From Streptomyces sp. NBC_00178 (GTDB lineage Bacteria; Actinomycetota; Actinomycetes; Streptomycetales; Streptomycetaceae), in NCBI RefSeq assembly GCF_036206005.1, contig NZ_CP108143.1, positions 4,245,501-4,309,500 on the forward strand: a DNA stretch of 64,000 nucleotides. The letters are read 5' to 3'. The position numbers and the translations under genes are program-made. A model generated the notes under the pieces. That model ran no database searches. It saw nothing but the letters and a program-made list of their open reading frames with translations, and had not been told where the DNA came from. Position 1 is the stretch's first letter; each line of letters opens with the position of its first letter. Shown one piece after another: positions 23,923 through 32,082 of the stretch.

Positions 23923-24713
23923 ACAGCGACGACGTATGCCCCGGCGGGGTGTCGGCACATGCAGGCGCCGGTGCGGATGCACGTGCAGATGTGAGCCGGT
24001 AAGCCCGCTTTCTGTTTTCCGCCCGGAATCGCAGCGCCCGGGCGAAACGCGTGCCAGGCTGTGGCCAGGCATATGACCTGAGGGTGCCGGCGGAGTCTGC
24101 CGCGCGGTCGGGGAGGGAGCAGGGAATGCGCCCGTCACACTGGCATGTGCGCCGCGGGGCGCCTGCCGGACTTCCCGGTGCCCACGCGGTCGCACGGCGC
24201 GTTCCCGCTGCTCCGCACGGCCGCCGGACCCGCCCGCATGATGTCCGGCCCGTGTCCGGCGCCGTCGCGCCGGGCGCGTCCGGCGTCCCGGGCGCGCCCC
24301 CGGGGCCACCGCGCTCCTCCTCGCGCCCCCCGGCGTCCTCCCGGCGGCCGGGCCCTCCCGTGAACCCGTTGGTCGCCGCGCACCGGCCCGGCGCCCTTCC
24401 GGGCGGCCCGTGGGGGCCGCGCCCCGGGTGTTCGGCAACAGCGGAAGGCCCCGGCGCCCATGGGCGCCGGGGCCGGTCCTCCCCCGCGCTGACCTGGAGC
24501 CCCGAGCTCTCGAGGTCAGTCCCCGCGAACCCCTGTCCCCGAGTGGTCCGCTTCCCGCTGAAGGTCTCCCCGGGGCGGCGTGCGTCAATCCTGAACCGCT
24601 GTCACTCAAACGTGGGATGTTGCGAGCCGAACACGAGTTTTCGAATAAAGGTTCGATAGCCTGGCGCACACGACCACACGGTGATCGAGGACCAGAAGGG
24701 GGTGCCAGAGCCT
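23923..24713 (+). other. 791-base intergenic region between dmdR1 and the hydrolase
   Basis: Open frames cross this stretch on both strands, but none has a recognisable domain, good start context or consistent amino-acid composition. It contains a perfect 28-base palindrome (24447-24474) and, near the hydrolase, an A/T-rich segment (24632-24660). That segment carries two TTCGA direct repeats 12 bases apart and a GATAGC -10-like hexamer. I see nothing else. Confidence 0.4.
24447..24474. terminator. perfect 28-bp palindrome, probable bidirectional terminator
   Basis: GGCCCCGGCGCCCA and its exact complement TGGGCGCCGGGGCC are adjacent, with no spacer. As RNA it folds into a very stable hairpin with a minimal loop. 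It lies 525 bases beyond the dmdR1 stop, so it is not a simple gene-end terminator. Confidence 0.5.
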
Positions 24714-25598
24714 ATGGTGCGGCGCATCGACGTGACCGGAGCCGACGGCGTACGCCTCGCGGCCTGGGAGTTCGCGGATCAGCCCAAGAGCCGTGCCGAG
24801 GCCGGTCACGGCGCCGGGATCTTAATGCTGCACGGCCTGATGGGCCGGGCCGCCCACTGGGCCTCCACCGCCCGCTGGCTGTCCGAACGCCACCGCCCCG
24901 TCGGTCTCGACCAGCGGGGCCACGGCCGCAGCGACAAGCCGGCGGACGGCCCGTACACCCGGGACGCCTACGTCGCCGACGCCGAGGCTGCGATCGAACA
25001 GCTCGGTCTCGCCCCCGTCACCCTGATCGGGCACTCGATGGGCGCGCTCACCGCCTGGCAGCTCGCCGCGAAGCGCCCCGACCTGGTCAAGGCCCTGATC
25101 ATCTGCGACATGCGGGCCTCCGCGCTCGGGGCCGCCTCGCAGCGTGAGTGGGAGGACTGGTTCGACGCCTGGCCGCTGCCCTTCGCGACCCTCGCCGAGG
25201 TGCGGAAGTGGTTCGGCGAGGACGATCCCTGGGTGGAGCGGCCCAACCCCTCGCGGGGCGCGTTCTTCGCCGAGGTCATGGCGGAGAGCGAGGACGGCTG
25301 GCGGCCGGTGTTCTCGCAGGAGCAGATGCTCACGTCCCGGGCCACGTGGGTCCACGACGCCCACTGGGAGGAGCTCGCCCAGGTGCGCTGCCCCACCCTG
25401 GTCCTGCGCGGCATCGACGGAGAGCTGGGCAGGGCCGAGGCCCAGGAGATGGTCCGCGTCCTGCCGCGCGGACAGTACGCGGAGGTCGCGGACGCGGGCC
25501 ACCTCGTCCACTACGACCAGCCCGAGGGCTGGCGGAGCGCGGTGGAGCCGTTCCTGGAGCAGCTGGCCGAGGACGTCCGGGAGCACGTCAGTCCCTGA
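24714..25598 (+). CDS. alpha/beta hydrolase containing a TTA (bldA-dependent) codon
   Basis: 294 residues from ATG 24714 (AAGGGGG at 24695-24701; a GTG at 24681 would add 11). Alpha/beta-hydrolase features: MLHGLMGRAAHW oxyanion loop, LDQRGHGRSDKPADG, nucleophile elbow GHSMG (Ser108), LVLRGIDGELG, and a final His in DAGHLVHYD. Substrate unknown; esterase or haloperoxidase-like. Codon 37 is TTA (24822-24824), read by the bldA tRNA in Streptomyces, so translation should be largely confined to late growth. Confidence 0.87.
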   Translation: MVRRIDVTGADGVRLAAWEFADQPKSRAEAGHGAGILMLHGLMGRAAHWASTARWLSERHRPVGLDQRGHGRSDKPADGPYTRDAYVADAEAAIEQLGLAPVTLIGHSMGALTAWQLAAKRPDLVKALIICDMRASALGAASQREWEDWFDAWPLPFATLAEVRKWFGEDDPWVERPNPSRGAFFAEVMAESEDGWRPVFSQEQMLTSRATWVHDAHWEELAQVRCPTLVLRGIDGELGRAEAQEMVRVLPRGQYAEVADAGHLVHYDQPEGWRSAVEPFLEQLAEDVREHVSP

Positions 25599-25635
25599 CG
25601 GCCCCGGCCCCCGAGCGCGTGCGCGAGGCCCGGAC

Positions 25636-27279
25636 TCAGCCCTTGCTGACCGCCGTCAGGATCTCCGGGAGGCGGTCCGCCGTGCGCGGCGCGGCCAGCC
25701 GCAGGCCCAGCCACCCGATGAACGTCCCGTACGCCGCGCCCACCGGCAGCAGCAGCCAGAGCCAGTCGTGACGGCCGCCGAGGTGCAGCCAGACCGTCAG
25801 CCCGATCACGGGTGCGCTCAGCACGGCCGCCGACACCACGCCCCCCAGGATGGAGATCCAGGCCAGACCCGCCTGACCGGGTGCGACGTTCTTGAACGCG
25901 CCGTCCTGCGGGATCGAGTACGGGAACAGTGCCGAGGCCACCGCGCCCGTCGCCAGCATCGCCCCGAGCAGGGCGAACGACAGTCCCATGACCCCGGGCA
26001 GCGCCGCCCAGTCACCGAGCACGGCCGCCGTCACCACCGTCACCAGGACCGTGTACGGCAGGGTGATCAGCAACAACGCCAGGGCCCGCGCCCGCAGTTC
26101 GGCGTACGCGTCCCTGGTGGACGAGATCGTCTGCGCCACCATCCAGAAGGCCGAGGTGTCCTGGCCGAACTGGTTGTACATCTGCATACCGAGCATCCCG
26201 GCCGCGAAACAGGCGACGTAGAGCGACCCGGCCCCCTGCGCCGCGTTGAGCACCGGCACGATCAGCCCGATCGCCAGCGCCGTCACCCAGGACGCCTTGG
26301 TCTTCGGGTCCCGCACGACGTACCGGAGACTGCGCTCGACGACCGTGCCCGCGCGCCCGTCCGGAAGCCGCGCGAAGAGCCCCGTACGGCCGGTGCCGGA
26401 GCCCGCCCCGGACGGTTCCGCCGCCGCGATGGTCGAGCCGTCCGGCGCGGTCATCAGCTTCACCAGGCTCCGCTGCCACAGCCCCATGAGCAGGCCCAGG
26501 GCGAGCAGCGAGACGAGCAGCTGTGCCAGGGCCGTGCCGTACGCCCCGTCGGACGCCGACCCCACCGCGCCCAGTGCCGAGGCCGGGGGCAGCCAGCGCA
26601 CCAGGTCCGCCGCCGGCTCCAGCGAGGAGAGCCCGCCGGCGCTGCCCAGGCGCTGGGCGCCGTAGTTGACGAACTGGATGCCCACCGCGATCACCAGACC
26701 GCTCAGCACGGCGAGGTCCCGGCCCTTGCGCGAGGTCAGCAACCGGACGTTGGCCGTGGCGACGGACCGCGCCAGCGCCACGCACACCAGCAGCGTCACC
26801 GGGACGGCGACCACCCCGAACAGGGCGGCCACCGCCCCGTGCGCGACCGCGATCACGGAACCCACGGCCAGGGCGAGCGTGAAGAGCGGCCCGATGCCGA
26901 TCAGCGAGGCCGCGAGCAGCGCCCCGATCAGCGGCCGGGGGCGCAGCGGAAGCATGACCAGCCGGCTCGGGTCCAGGGTCTCGTCACCGCTCGGGAAGAA
27001 CAGGGGCATCACCGCCCAGCCCAGGGCGACCACGGCGGTCAGCAGCACCACGAGCGTGCCCGCCTGCGCGTGGCCGCGCAGCAGGACGAGGCCGGTCACC
27101 TGGCCCGCCGCGATCAGCAGCGCGGCGACGAGCGACGCGATGTACGCCGCCCGGCGGCCGGACGACTGGCGCAGCCCGTTGCGCAGCAGCGACAGCTTCA
27201 GCCGTACGAAGACGGGGACGAGGCCCTGGCCGCGTACCGCCGGGACGGTGGTTCCCGCAGGGGCGTCCAGCACGGTCAT
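25636..27279 (-). CDS. ABC exporter membrane protein
   Basis: 547 residues from ATG 27279. At least ten hydrophobic segments are visible, for example AAYIASLVAALLIAAGQ, TLVVLLTAVVALGWAVMP and VSAAVLSAPVIGLTVWL. There is a long cytoplasmic connection near residues 320-365. It is the permease partner of the ATPase whose gene overlaps its start by 4 bases. The family is the ABC-2-like permease type of unknown cargo. Convergent with the hydrolase gene. Confidence 0.85.
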   Translation of the reverse strand: MTVLDAPAGTTVPAVRGQGLVPVFVRLKLSLLRNGLRQSSGRRAAYIASLVAALLIAAGQVTGLVLLRGHAQAGTLVVLLTAVVALGWAVMPLFFPSGDETLDPSRLVMLPLRPRPLIGALLAASLIGIGPLFTLALAVGSVIAVAHGAVAALFGVVAVPVTLLVCVALARSVATANVRLLTSRKGRDLAVLSGLVIAVGIQFVNYGAQRLGSAGGLSSLEPAADLVRWLPPASALGAVGSASDGAYGTALAQLLVSLLALGLLMGLWQRSLVKLMTAPDGSTIAAAEPSGAGSGTGRTGLFARLPDGRAGTVVERSLRYVVRDPKTKASWVTALAIGLIVPVLNAAQGAGSLYVACFAAGMLGMQMYNQFGQDTSAFWMVAQTISSTRDAYAELRARALALLLITLPYTVLVTVVTAAVLGDWAALPGVMGLSFALLGAMLATGAVASALFPYSIPQDGAFKNVAPGQAGLAWISILGGVVSAAVLSAPVIGLTVWLHLGGRHDWLWLLLPVGAAYGTFIGWLGLRLAAPRTADRLPEILTAVSKG

Positions 27280-28100
27280 CGGGCACCGCCCAGCCAGTCC
27301 AGGGACTCGCCCGTGTCCCGCGTGCCCGCCCCGACCAGCTCCAGGAAGGCGTCCTGCAGCGAGTCGGCGTCCCCGCGCACCTCGGCGAGCGTGCCGTGGG
27401 CGCGGATCCGGCCGCCGGCCATCACGGCCACCCAGTCGCACAGCGACTCGACCAGCTCCATCACGTGGCTGGAGAAGACCACGGTCGCCCCGGAGCGGGT
27501 GTAGCGCTCCAGCACGCCGCGGATCGTCTGCGCCGACACCGGGTCGACCCCCTCGAACGGCTCGTCCAGGAAGAGGACTTCGGGATTGTGCAGCAGGGCC
27601 GACGCCAGCCCGATCTTCTTGCGCATCCCGGTCGAGTAGTCCACGACCAGCTTGTGCTGGGACCCCGCCAGGTCGAGGACGTCGAGGAGCTGGGTGGCCC
27701 GCTTGTCCACCTCGGCGCCCGGAAGTCCCCGCAGCCGGCCCGTGTACGCCAGGAGTTCACGGCCCGAGAGGCGCTCGAACAGCCGCAGCCCCTCGGGCAG
27801 CACGCCGATCCGGGACTTCACCTCGACCGGGTCGCGCCACACGTCGTGCCCGCCGACCTCGATGCGTCCCATGTCCGGCCGCAGGAGCCCGGTCACCATC
27901 GACAGGGTGGTGGTCTTCCCCGCGCCGTTGGGGCCCACCAGGCCGATGAACCGCCCGGCGGGCAGCTCCAGATCGATCCCGCCGACCGCGACCTGCTCCC
28001 CGAACCGCTTCCACAGTCCCTCGACCCGAACGGCGGGCGGTGGCGTGGGAGCCCCGTCAGCCGTGTCCGTCCCGCTCGCGATGTCCACCTGGTCCGGCAT
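27276..28100 (-). CDS. ABC transporter ATP-binding protein
   Basis: 274 residues from ATG 28100. All nucleotide-binding motifs are present: Walker A GPNGAGKTT, Q-loop region IGVLPEGLRLFERLS, signature YSTGMRKKIGLASALL, Walker B VLFLDEP and H-loop FSSHVMEL. The class matches the ABC-2/CcmA exporters, with a single permease downstream overlapping by 4 bases. Cargo unknown. Short gap (38 bases) to the prim-pol-like gene upstream. Confidence 0.9.
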   Translation of the reverse strand: MPDQVDIASGTDTADGAPTPPPAVRVEGLWKRFGEQVAVGGIDLELPAGRFIGLVGPNGAGKTTTLSMVTGLLRPDMGRIEVGGHDVWRDPVEVKSRIGVLPEGLRLFERLSGRELLAYTGRLRGLPGAEVDKRATQLLDVLDLAGSQHKLVVDYSTGMRKKIGLASALLHNPEVLFLDEPFEGVDPVSAQTIRGVLERYTRSGATVVFSSHVMELVESLCDWVAVMAGGRIRAHGTLAEVRGDADSLQDAFLELVGAGTRDTGESLDWLGGAR

Positions 28101-28138
28101 GGCACTGCCTTTCGCTATCCCCGCGTGTGGGGACCAGC

Positions 28139-28813
28139 CTACGAAAGGCGCGTCCTGGCGTCCGCCGCCTCGCGTGCACAGGCGTAGGCGAGCGGGCTGA
28201 TCAGCTCCTCCGCCTCGGGCAGCCACATGTTGGCGCGGGACGGGCGGCGGGCCCACTGCACGACGCCGCGGGCCGTCCGGGTCGGCGGGCCCGCGATGTA
28301 CTCGCCCTCGCCGCGCCCCACCAGGCCGACCCCCCGGGCGTCCCAGCCCAGTTGGCGCACCAGCTCCGGCGCCTTCGCGGCACCGCCCGGGAGGACCAGG
28401 AACAGCATCCGCCGGTCGGGCGTGCGGGTCACCGGGCCGAGGGTGAGCTCCATCCGCTCCATCCTGGCCAGCGCGAGGAATCCGGCGGCCTCCGGCACGT
28501 CGAGGGCGTCGAAGGTCCGGCCGGCCGGCAGGAGCACCGACGACCCGGGCTGCCGCGCCCACATCCGGCGGGCCGCCGCCGCGCTGCCCGTCGCCTGGCC
28601 CGCCCAGTCGGCCCGGGTGGGATGGGCCCCGGGCGCTCCGCAGCCGGCGTCCCCGCACGAGCACCGTTCCGTCGCGCCGACGGGCTCGAGCCAGGTGCCG
28701 GGGAACACGTCCCAGTGCCGCTCCTGTGCGTACCAGGCAGCGGCCTCCAGTAGCTGTTCACCCCGCTGCTTGGGTACCTCTGCGGCTTCCGTCACTCCGA
28801 TGGGCTCTTCCAC
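28139..28813 (-). CDS. prim-pol-like (bifunctional DNA primase/polymerase domain) protein
   Basis: 224 residues from ATG 28813. The N-terminus has AAAWYAQERHWDVFPGTWL followed by a Cys-rich CSCGDAGCGAPGAHP segment. This is the opening of the 'bifunctional DNA primase/polymerase N-terminal' domain found in plasmid and phage replication proteins and in many chromosomal Streptomyces proteins. LLPAGRTFDALDVPEAAG is the likely Asp-containing active-site strand. No helicase domain follows. Chromosomal copies have no known role. Confidence 0.72.
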   Translation of the reverse strand: MEEPIGVTEAAEVPKQRGEQLLEAAAWYAQERHWDVFPGTWLEPVGATERCSCGDAGCGAPGAHPTRADWAGQATGSAAAARRMWARQPGSSVLLPAGRTFDALDVPEAAGFLALARMERMELTLGPVTRTPDRRMLFLVLPGGAAKAPELVRQLGWDARGVGLVGRGEGEYIAGPPTRTARGVVQWARRPSRANMWLPEAEELISPLAYACAREAADARTRLS

Positions 28814-29069
28814 GCACCACTCAACTACCGGCGCGACCTGGGGTTACGGGCGCACGGGCACCCTTCGCGACGGATCGATCCTGCACGCGGGGCGCACAGA
28901 GGCATGGGCAGGGGCGCGCGTGGGGCTGCGCACCGATCGGCGGGTAACCACTCGCAGGACTGTGCCAACTCGCCACCGCCCGTACCCAATACAGATGAAT
29001 ATGCGCATTTCTTGTGTCGTGCCGGGCAGTGATCCCAATCACCGGTCACTGCGGTCCCAGGGGGAAAAC

Positions 29070-30452
29070 ATGGCAGCCAGGCCTCTCGTCGCCCGCCAGC
29101 CGAACGAACGGCTCCAGACGCTCATCCAGGAGGCGGCCTGCTCCAACGCCGGTCTCGCCCGGCGCGTGAACATGGTGGGGGCCGAGCGCGGCCTGGACCT
29201 CCGGTACGACAAGACGTCGGTGGCCCGGTGGCTGCGCGGCCAGCAGCCGCGCGGCAGGGCGCCGGGCATCATCGCGGAGGCGATCGGCCGCAAACTCGGC
29301 CGCACCGTCACGATCGACGAGATCGGCATGGCCAACGGCAAGAGCCTGGCCTCGGGCGTGGGACTGCAGTTCGCCCCCACCGTCCTCGGCGCGATCGAGC
29401 AGGTCTGCGAACTGTGGCGCAGCGACGTGGGCCGCCGTGACCTGCTGTCCGGGTCGGCGGTGGCCGCCTCCGCCCTGGTCGAGCCCAGCCGCGACTGGCT
29501 GATCACCGGTGCGGACCCGCAGGTGGCGAGATCGGCCGGGAGCCGGGTGGGCATGCCGGACGTGGAGGCGGTGCGCGCCATGACCGCCGCGCTGGTCGAC
29601 CTGGACCACCGCTTCGGCAGCGGACACGTGCGTCCCGTCCTCGTGCACTACCTCAACAGCGTGGTGTCCGGGCTGCTTTCGGGCGCCTACCGCGAATCGG
29701 TCGGCCGTGAGCTCTTCGGGGCGGTGGCGCGGCTGACGGAACTCGCCGGGTACATGGCCGTCGACACCGGCCAGCCGGGCCTCGCCCAGCGGTACTACAT
29801 CCAGGCGCTGCGCCTGGCCCAGGCCGCGGGCGACCGGGCCTACGGCGGATACGTGCTGGCGGCGTCCATGAGCCATCTCGCCGCGCAATTGGGCAACCCG
29901 CGCGAGATCGCCCAGCTCGCGCGCGCCGCCCAGGAGGGCGCGCGGGGACGGGTGACCCCGCGCGCGGAGGCGATGTTCCACGCCGCGGAGGCGCGGGGCC
30001 ACGCGCTGATGGGCGACGCCCGTACCTGCCAGACGTCCGCGGCCCGGGCGCTGGCCGCCCTGGAACAGGCGGACCCGGACACCGGCGACGACCCGACCTG
30101 GATCTCCCACTTCGACGCGGGCTACCTCGCGGACGAGCTGGCGCACTGCCACCGCGACCTGGGGCAGGCGGAGCCGGCCGCCCGCCGGGCGAAGGAGGCC
30201 CTGGCGGCTCTCCCGGAGTCCCGTGCCCGGCGCCGCGGCATCGGTCTCGTCCTGCTGGCCACGGCGCAGGTGCAGCAGCGCGAGGTGGAACAGGCCTGCC
30301 ACACGGGTCTGCGGGCGATGGAGCTGCTGGGGACGGTGCGCTCCAGCCGGGGCGCCGAATACCTCGACGACCTCCAGCAGCGGCTGGAGCCGTTCGCGAG
30401 CGAGCCCTCGGTCCGTGAATTCGGCGCCAGGCTCGAACTCCAGGCCGCCTGA
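29070..30452 (+). CDS. NsdA-like TPR regulator of development/secondary metabolism
   Basis: 460 residues from ATG 29070 (AGGGGGAAAA before it). The N-terminus is helical with a degenerate HTH-like region (SNAGLARRVNMVGAERG, DKTSVARWLRGQQPRG). The C-terminal ~300 residues are TPR-like repeats (AQRYYIQALRLAQAAGD, AMFHAAEARGHALMGD, ELAHCHRDLGQAEPAARRA). This matches the NsdA/NsdB-type proteins that repress sporulation and antibiotic production in S. coelicolor. Which paralogue this is cannot be settled. A 256-base upstream region carries its promoter. Confidence 0.78.
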   Translation: MAARPLVARQPNERLQTLIQEAACSNAGLARRVNMVGAERGLDLRYDKTSVARWLRGQQPRGRAPGIIAEAIGRKLGRTVTIDEIGMANGKSLASGVGLQFAPTVLGAIEQVCELWRSDVGRRDLLSGSAVAASALVEPSRDWLITGADPQVARSAGSRVGMPDVEAVRAMTAALVDLDHRFGSGHVRPVLVHYLNSVVSGLLSGAYRESVGRELFGAVARLTELAGYMAVDTGQPGLAQRYYIQALRLAQAAGDRAYGGYVLAASMSHLAAQLGNPREIAQLARAAQEGARGRVTPRAEAMFHAAEARGHALMGDARTCQTSAARALAALEQADPDTGDDPTWISHFDAGYLADELAHCHRDLGQAEPAARRAKEALAALPESRARRRGIGLVLLATAQVQQREVEQACHTGLRAMELLGTVRSSRGAEYLDDLQQRLEPFASEPSVREFGARLELQAA

Positions 30453-30613
30453 ATCCGCCCCGTGGGCGAGTCGCCCAAGAACAGCGTCGCGGGCGCGCGG
30501 CGCGTTACCCGCCCTGTGAAGGGGTGGTGAGCGCTCACGGGCACTTGGCGCCCGGAGGCGGCCACCCGGTAGCGTGAGCCGACGATTCCATAGGTTGACA
30601 CGTAGGAGTCCCG

Positions 30614-32014
30614 GTGACGCAGAGCGGACAGGGTGACGAGCAGCAGCTCCCTGCTGTACGGCCCGCGCACGAAGGTGTCGTGCTGCCCGCAGAGGGTGGT
30701 GCCCCCTGGACCGCGGGGGGCACCGGGGGCGGGCAGCCGGACCAGGCGGCCCCCGCGGGCGGGCAGCCCTGGGGCAGCCCCTGGGGGCCCGGCGGGTCCC
30801 AGGACGGCCACGCGGCACCGGGTCAGCTTCCACCGGAGCAGCCCCAGCAGGGCTACGCGCCGCAGCACGACCCGTACCAGCAGCAGTACGCGCCCCGGCA
30901 CGACCCGTACCAGCAGTACGCGCAGCCGCTGCCGCCCGAGGCCGGGCACGGCCCGGCGCAGGGTGGGGACGCCGACGCCACGCAGTACATCGCGCCCGTA
31001 CCCGGCGGCCACGGGCCGGGCGGGCTGCCGCCCGAGCGCGCCGCCGAGTCCACCCAGTACCTGCCGCCCACGCAGCAGGGCGACGCCGACGCGACCCAGT
31101 ACATACCCCCGGTGCCCGGTGGCGCCCCCTACGGCATACGTCCCGGGGCCCCCGGCGACCGCCAGCCGCCCGCGGAGTTCGACAGCCTCTTCCGCAGCGA
31201 CGAGACCGCGGCCGGGACGCAGCAGATGCCGCGCTACGACCAGGGCCGGCAGCAGCAGCCCCAGCAGGCGTACCAGGGCGGCCCGGCGCAGCCCCAGCCG
31301 CAGGGCGGACAGCCCTACCCGTCGGGTCTCCAGGGCCTCCACGGCAGGCAGGAGCCGGAGGACCAGGACCGCGGTCCGCAGCGCAAACGCTCCGCGCACA
31401 TCCCGCTGATCGCCGCGGTCGTGATCGGCTGCGCCGTCATCGGTCTCGGTGCGGGCGCCCTGATGAGCGGCGGCGACGACCCCGAGGACGCCAAACAGCC
31501 CGTCGCCTCGCAGAGTTCGGCCGGCGGCGACGCCTCCACGCAGGCCGCCGACGACCCGGCGAAGCCGCAGGCCGAGGCGCTGGACAAGCTCCTCGCCGAC
31601 AGCAACAACAGCCGCGCGGCCGTGATCGGCGCGGTGGAGAAGACCAAGAACTGCCGCGCCCTCGACCAGGCGGTCACCGACCTCACGGGCGCGGCCGGCC
31701 AGCGGCGCGACCTGGTGACCCGGCTGGAAGCGCTCAGCGTCGACAAGCTCCCCGCGAACGCCGAGCTCAAGGCCTCGCTGACCAAGGCGTGGCAGGCGTC
31801 GGCCGAGGCCGACGACCGCTACGCCGCCTGGGCCGGGCAGGCGAAGAACGACAAGAAGGTCTGCAAGGGCGGCCATGCCCGCTCCACGGACCAGACGGCC
31901 AAGGCGAACGCCGCCAGCGGTGAGGCCACCATCGCCAAGCGCGAGGCGTCGAAGCTCTGGAACTCCATCGCGCAGAAGTACGGGCTGACCGAGCGCGCAC
32001 CCACGCAGCTCTGA
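30614..32014 (+). CDS. membrane protein with Pro/Gln-rich cytoplasmic region and TQY(I/L) repeats
   Basis: 466 residues from GTG 30614. Residues 1-258 are disordered, rich in Pro, Gln and Gly. DADATQYI...PVPGG occurs twice (about 119-132 and 157-170), with STQYLPP and GTQQMP variants and DPYQQQYA repeats. A single membrane segment spans residues 262-284, and the outer ~180 residues are helical and charged with two Cys (NCRAL, VCKGG). Thr-x-x-Ile/Leu motifs fit sites for Ser/Thr kinases and FHA readers. Conserved in Streptomyces, function unknown. Confidence 0.65.
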   Translation: MTQSGQGDEQQLPAVRPAHEGVVLPAEGGAPWTAGGTGGGQPDQAAPAGGQPWGSPWGPGGSQDGHAAPGQLPPEQPQQGYAPQHDPYQQQYAPRHDPYQQYAQPLPPEAGHGPAQGGDADATQYIAPVPGGHGPGGLPPERAAESTQYLPPTQQGDADATQYIPPVPGGAPYGIRPGAPGDRQPPAEFDSLFRSDETAAGTQQMPRYDQGRQQQPQQAYQGGPAQPQPQGGQPYPSGLQGLHGRQEPEDQDRGPQRKRSAHIPLIAAVVIGCAVIGLGAGALMSGGDDPEDAKQPVASQSSAGGDASTQAADDPAKPQAEALDKLLADSNNSRAAVIGAVEKTKNCRALDQAVTDLTGAAGQRRDLVTRLEALSVDKLPANAELKASLTKAWQASAEADDRYAAWAGQAKNDKKVCKGGHARSTDQTAKANAASGEATIAKREASKLWNSIAQKYGLTERAPTQL

Positions 32015-32033
32015 CACCGGATCGTGCGGGGGA

Positions 32034-32060
32034 GCCTCCGGCGCGGGTGACGCCGGAGGC
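32034..32060. terminator. shared terminator between convergent genes
   Basis: GCCTCCGGCG-CGGGTGA-CGCCGGAGGC, a 10-bp perfect stem with a 7-base loop, between stops at 32014 (+) and 32083 (-). Confidence 0.6.
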
Positions 32061-32082
32061 CGTCGCCGGGGGTGACGACAGG

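Noticed and set aside
24051..24659. 202-codon plus-strand frame in the dmdR1-hydrolase gap
   Set aside because: No ribosome binding site, no domain, and low-complexity Arg/Pro/Gly composition typical of chance frames.
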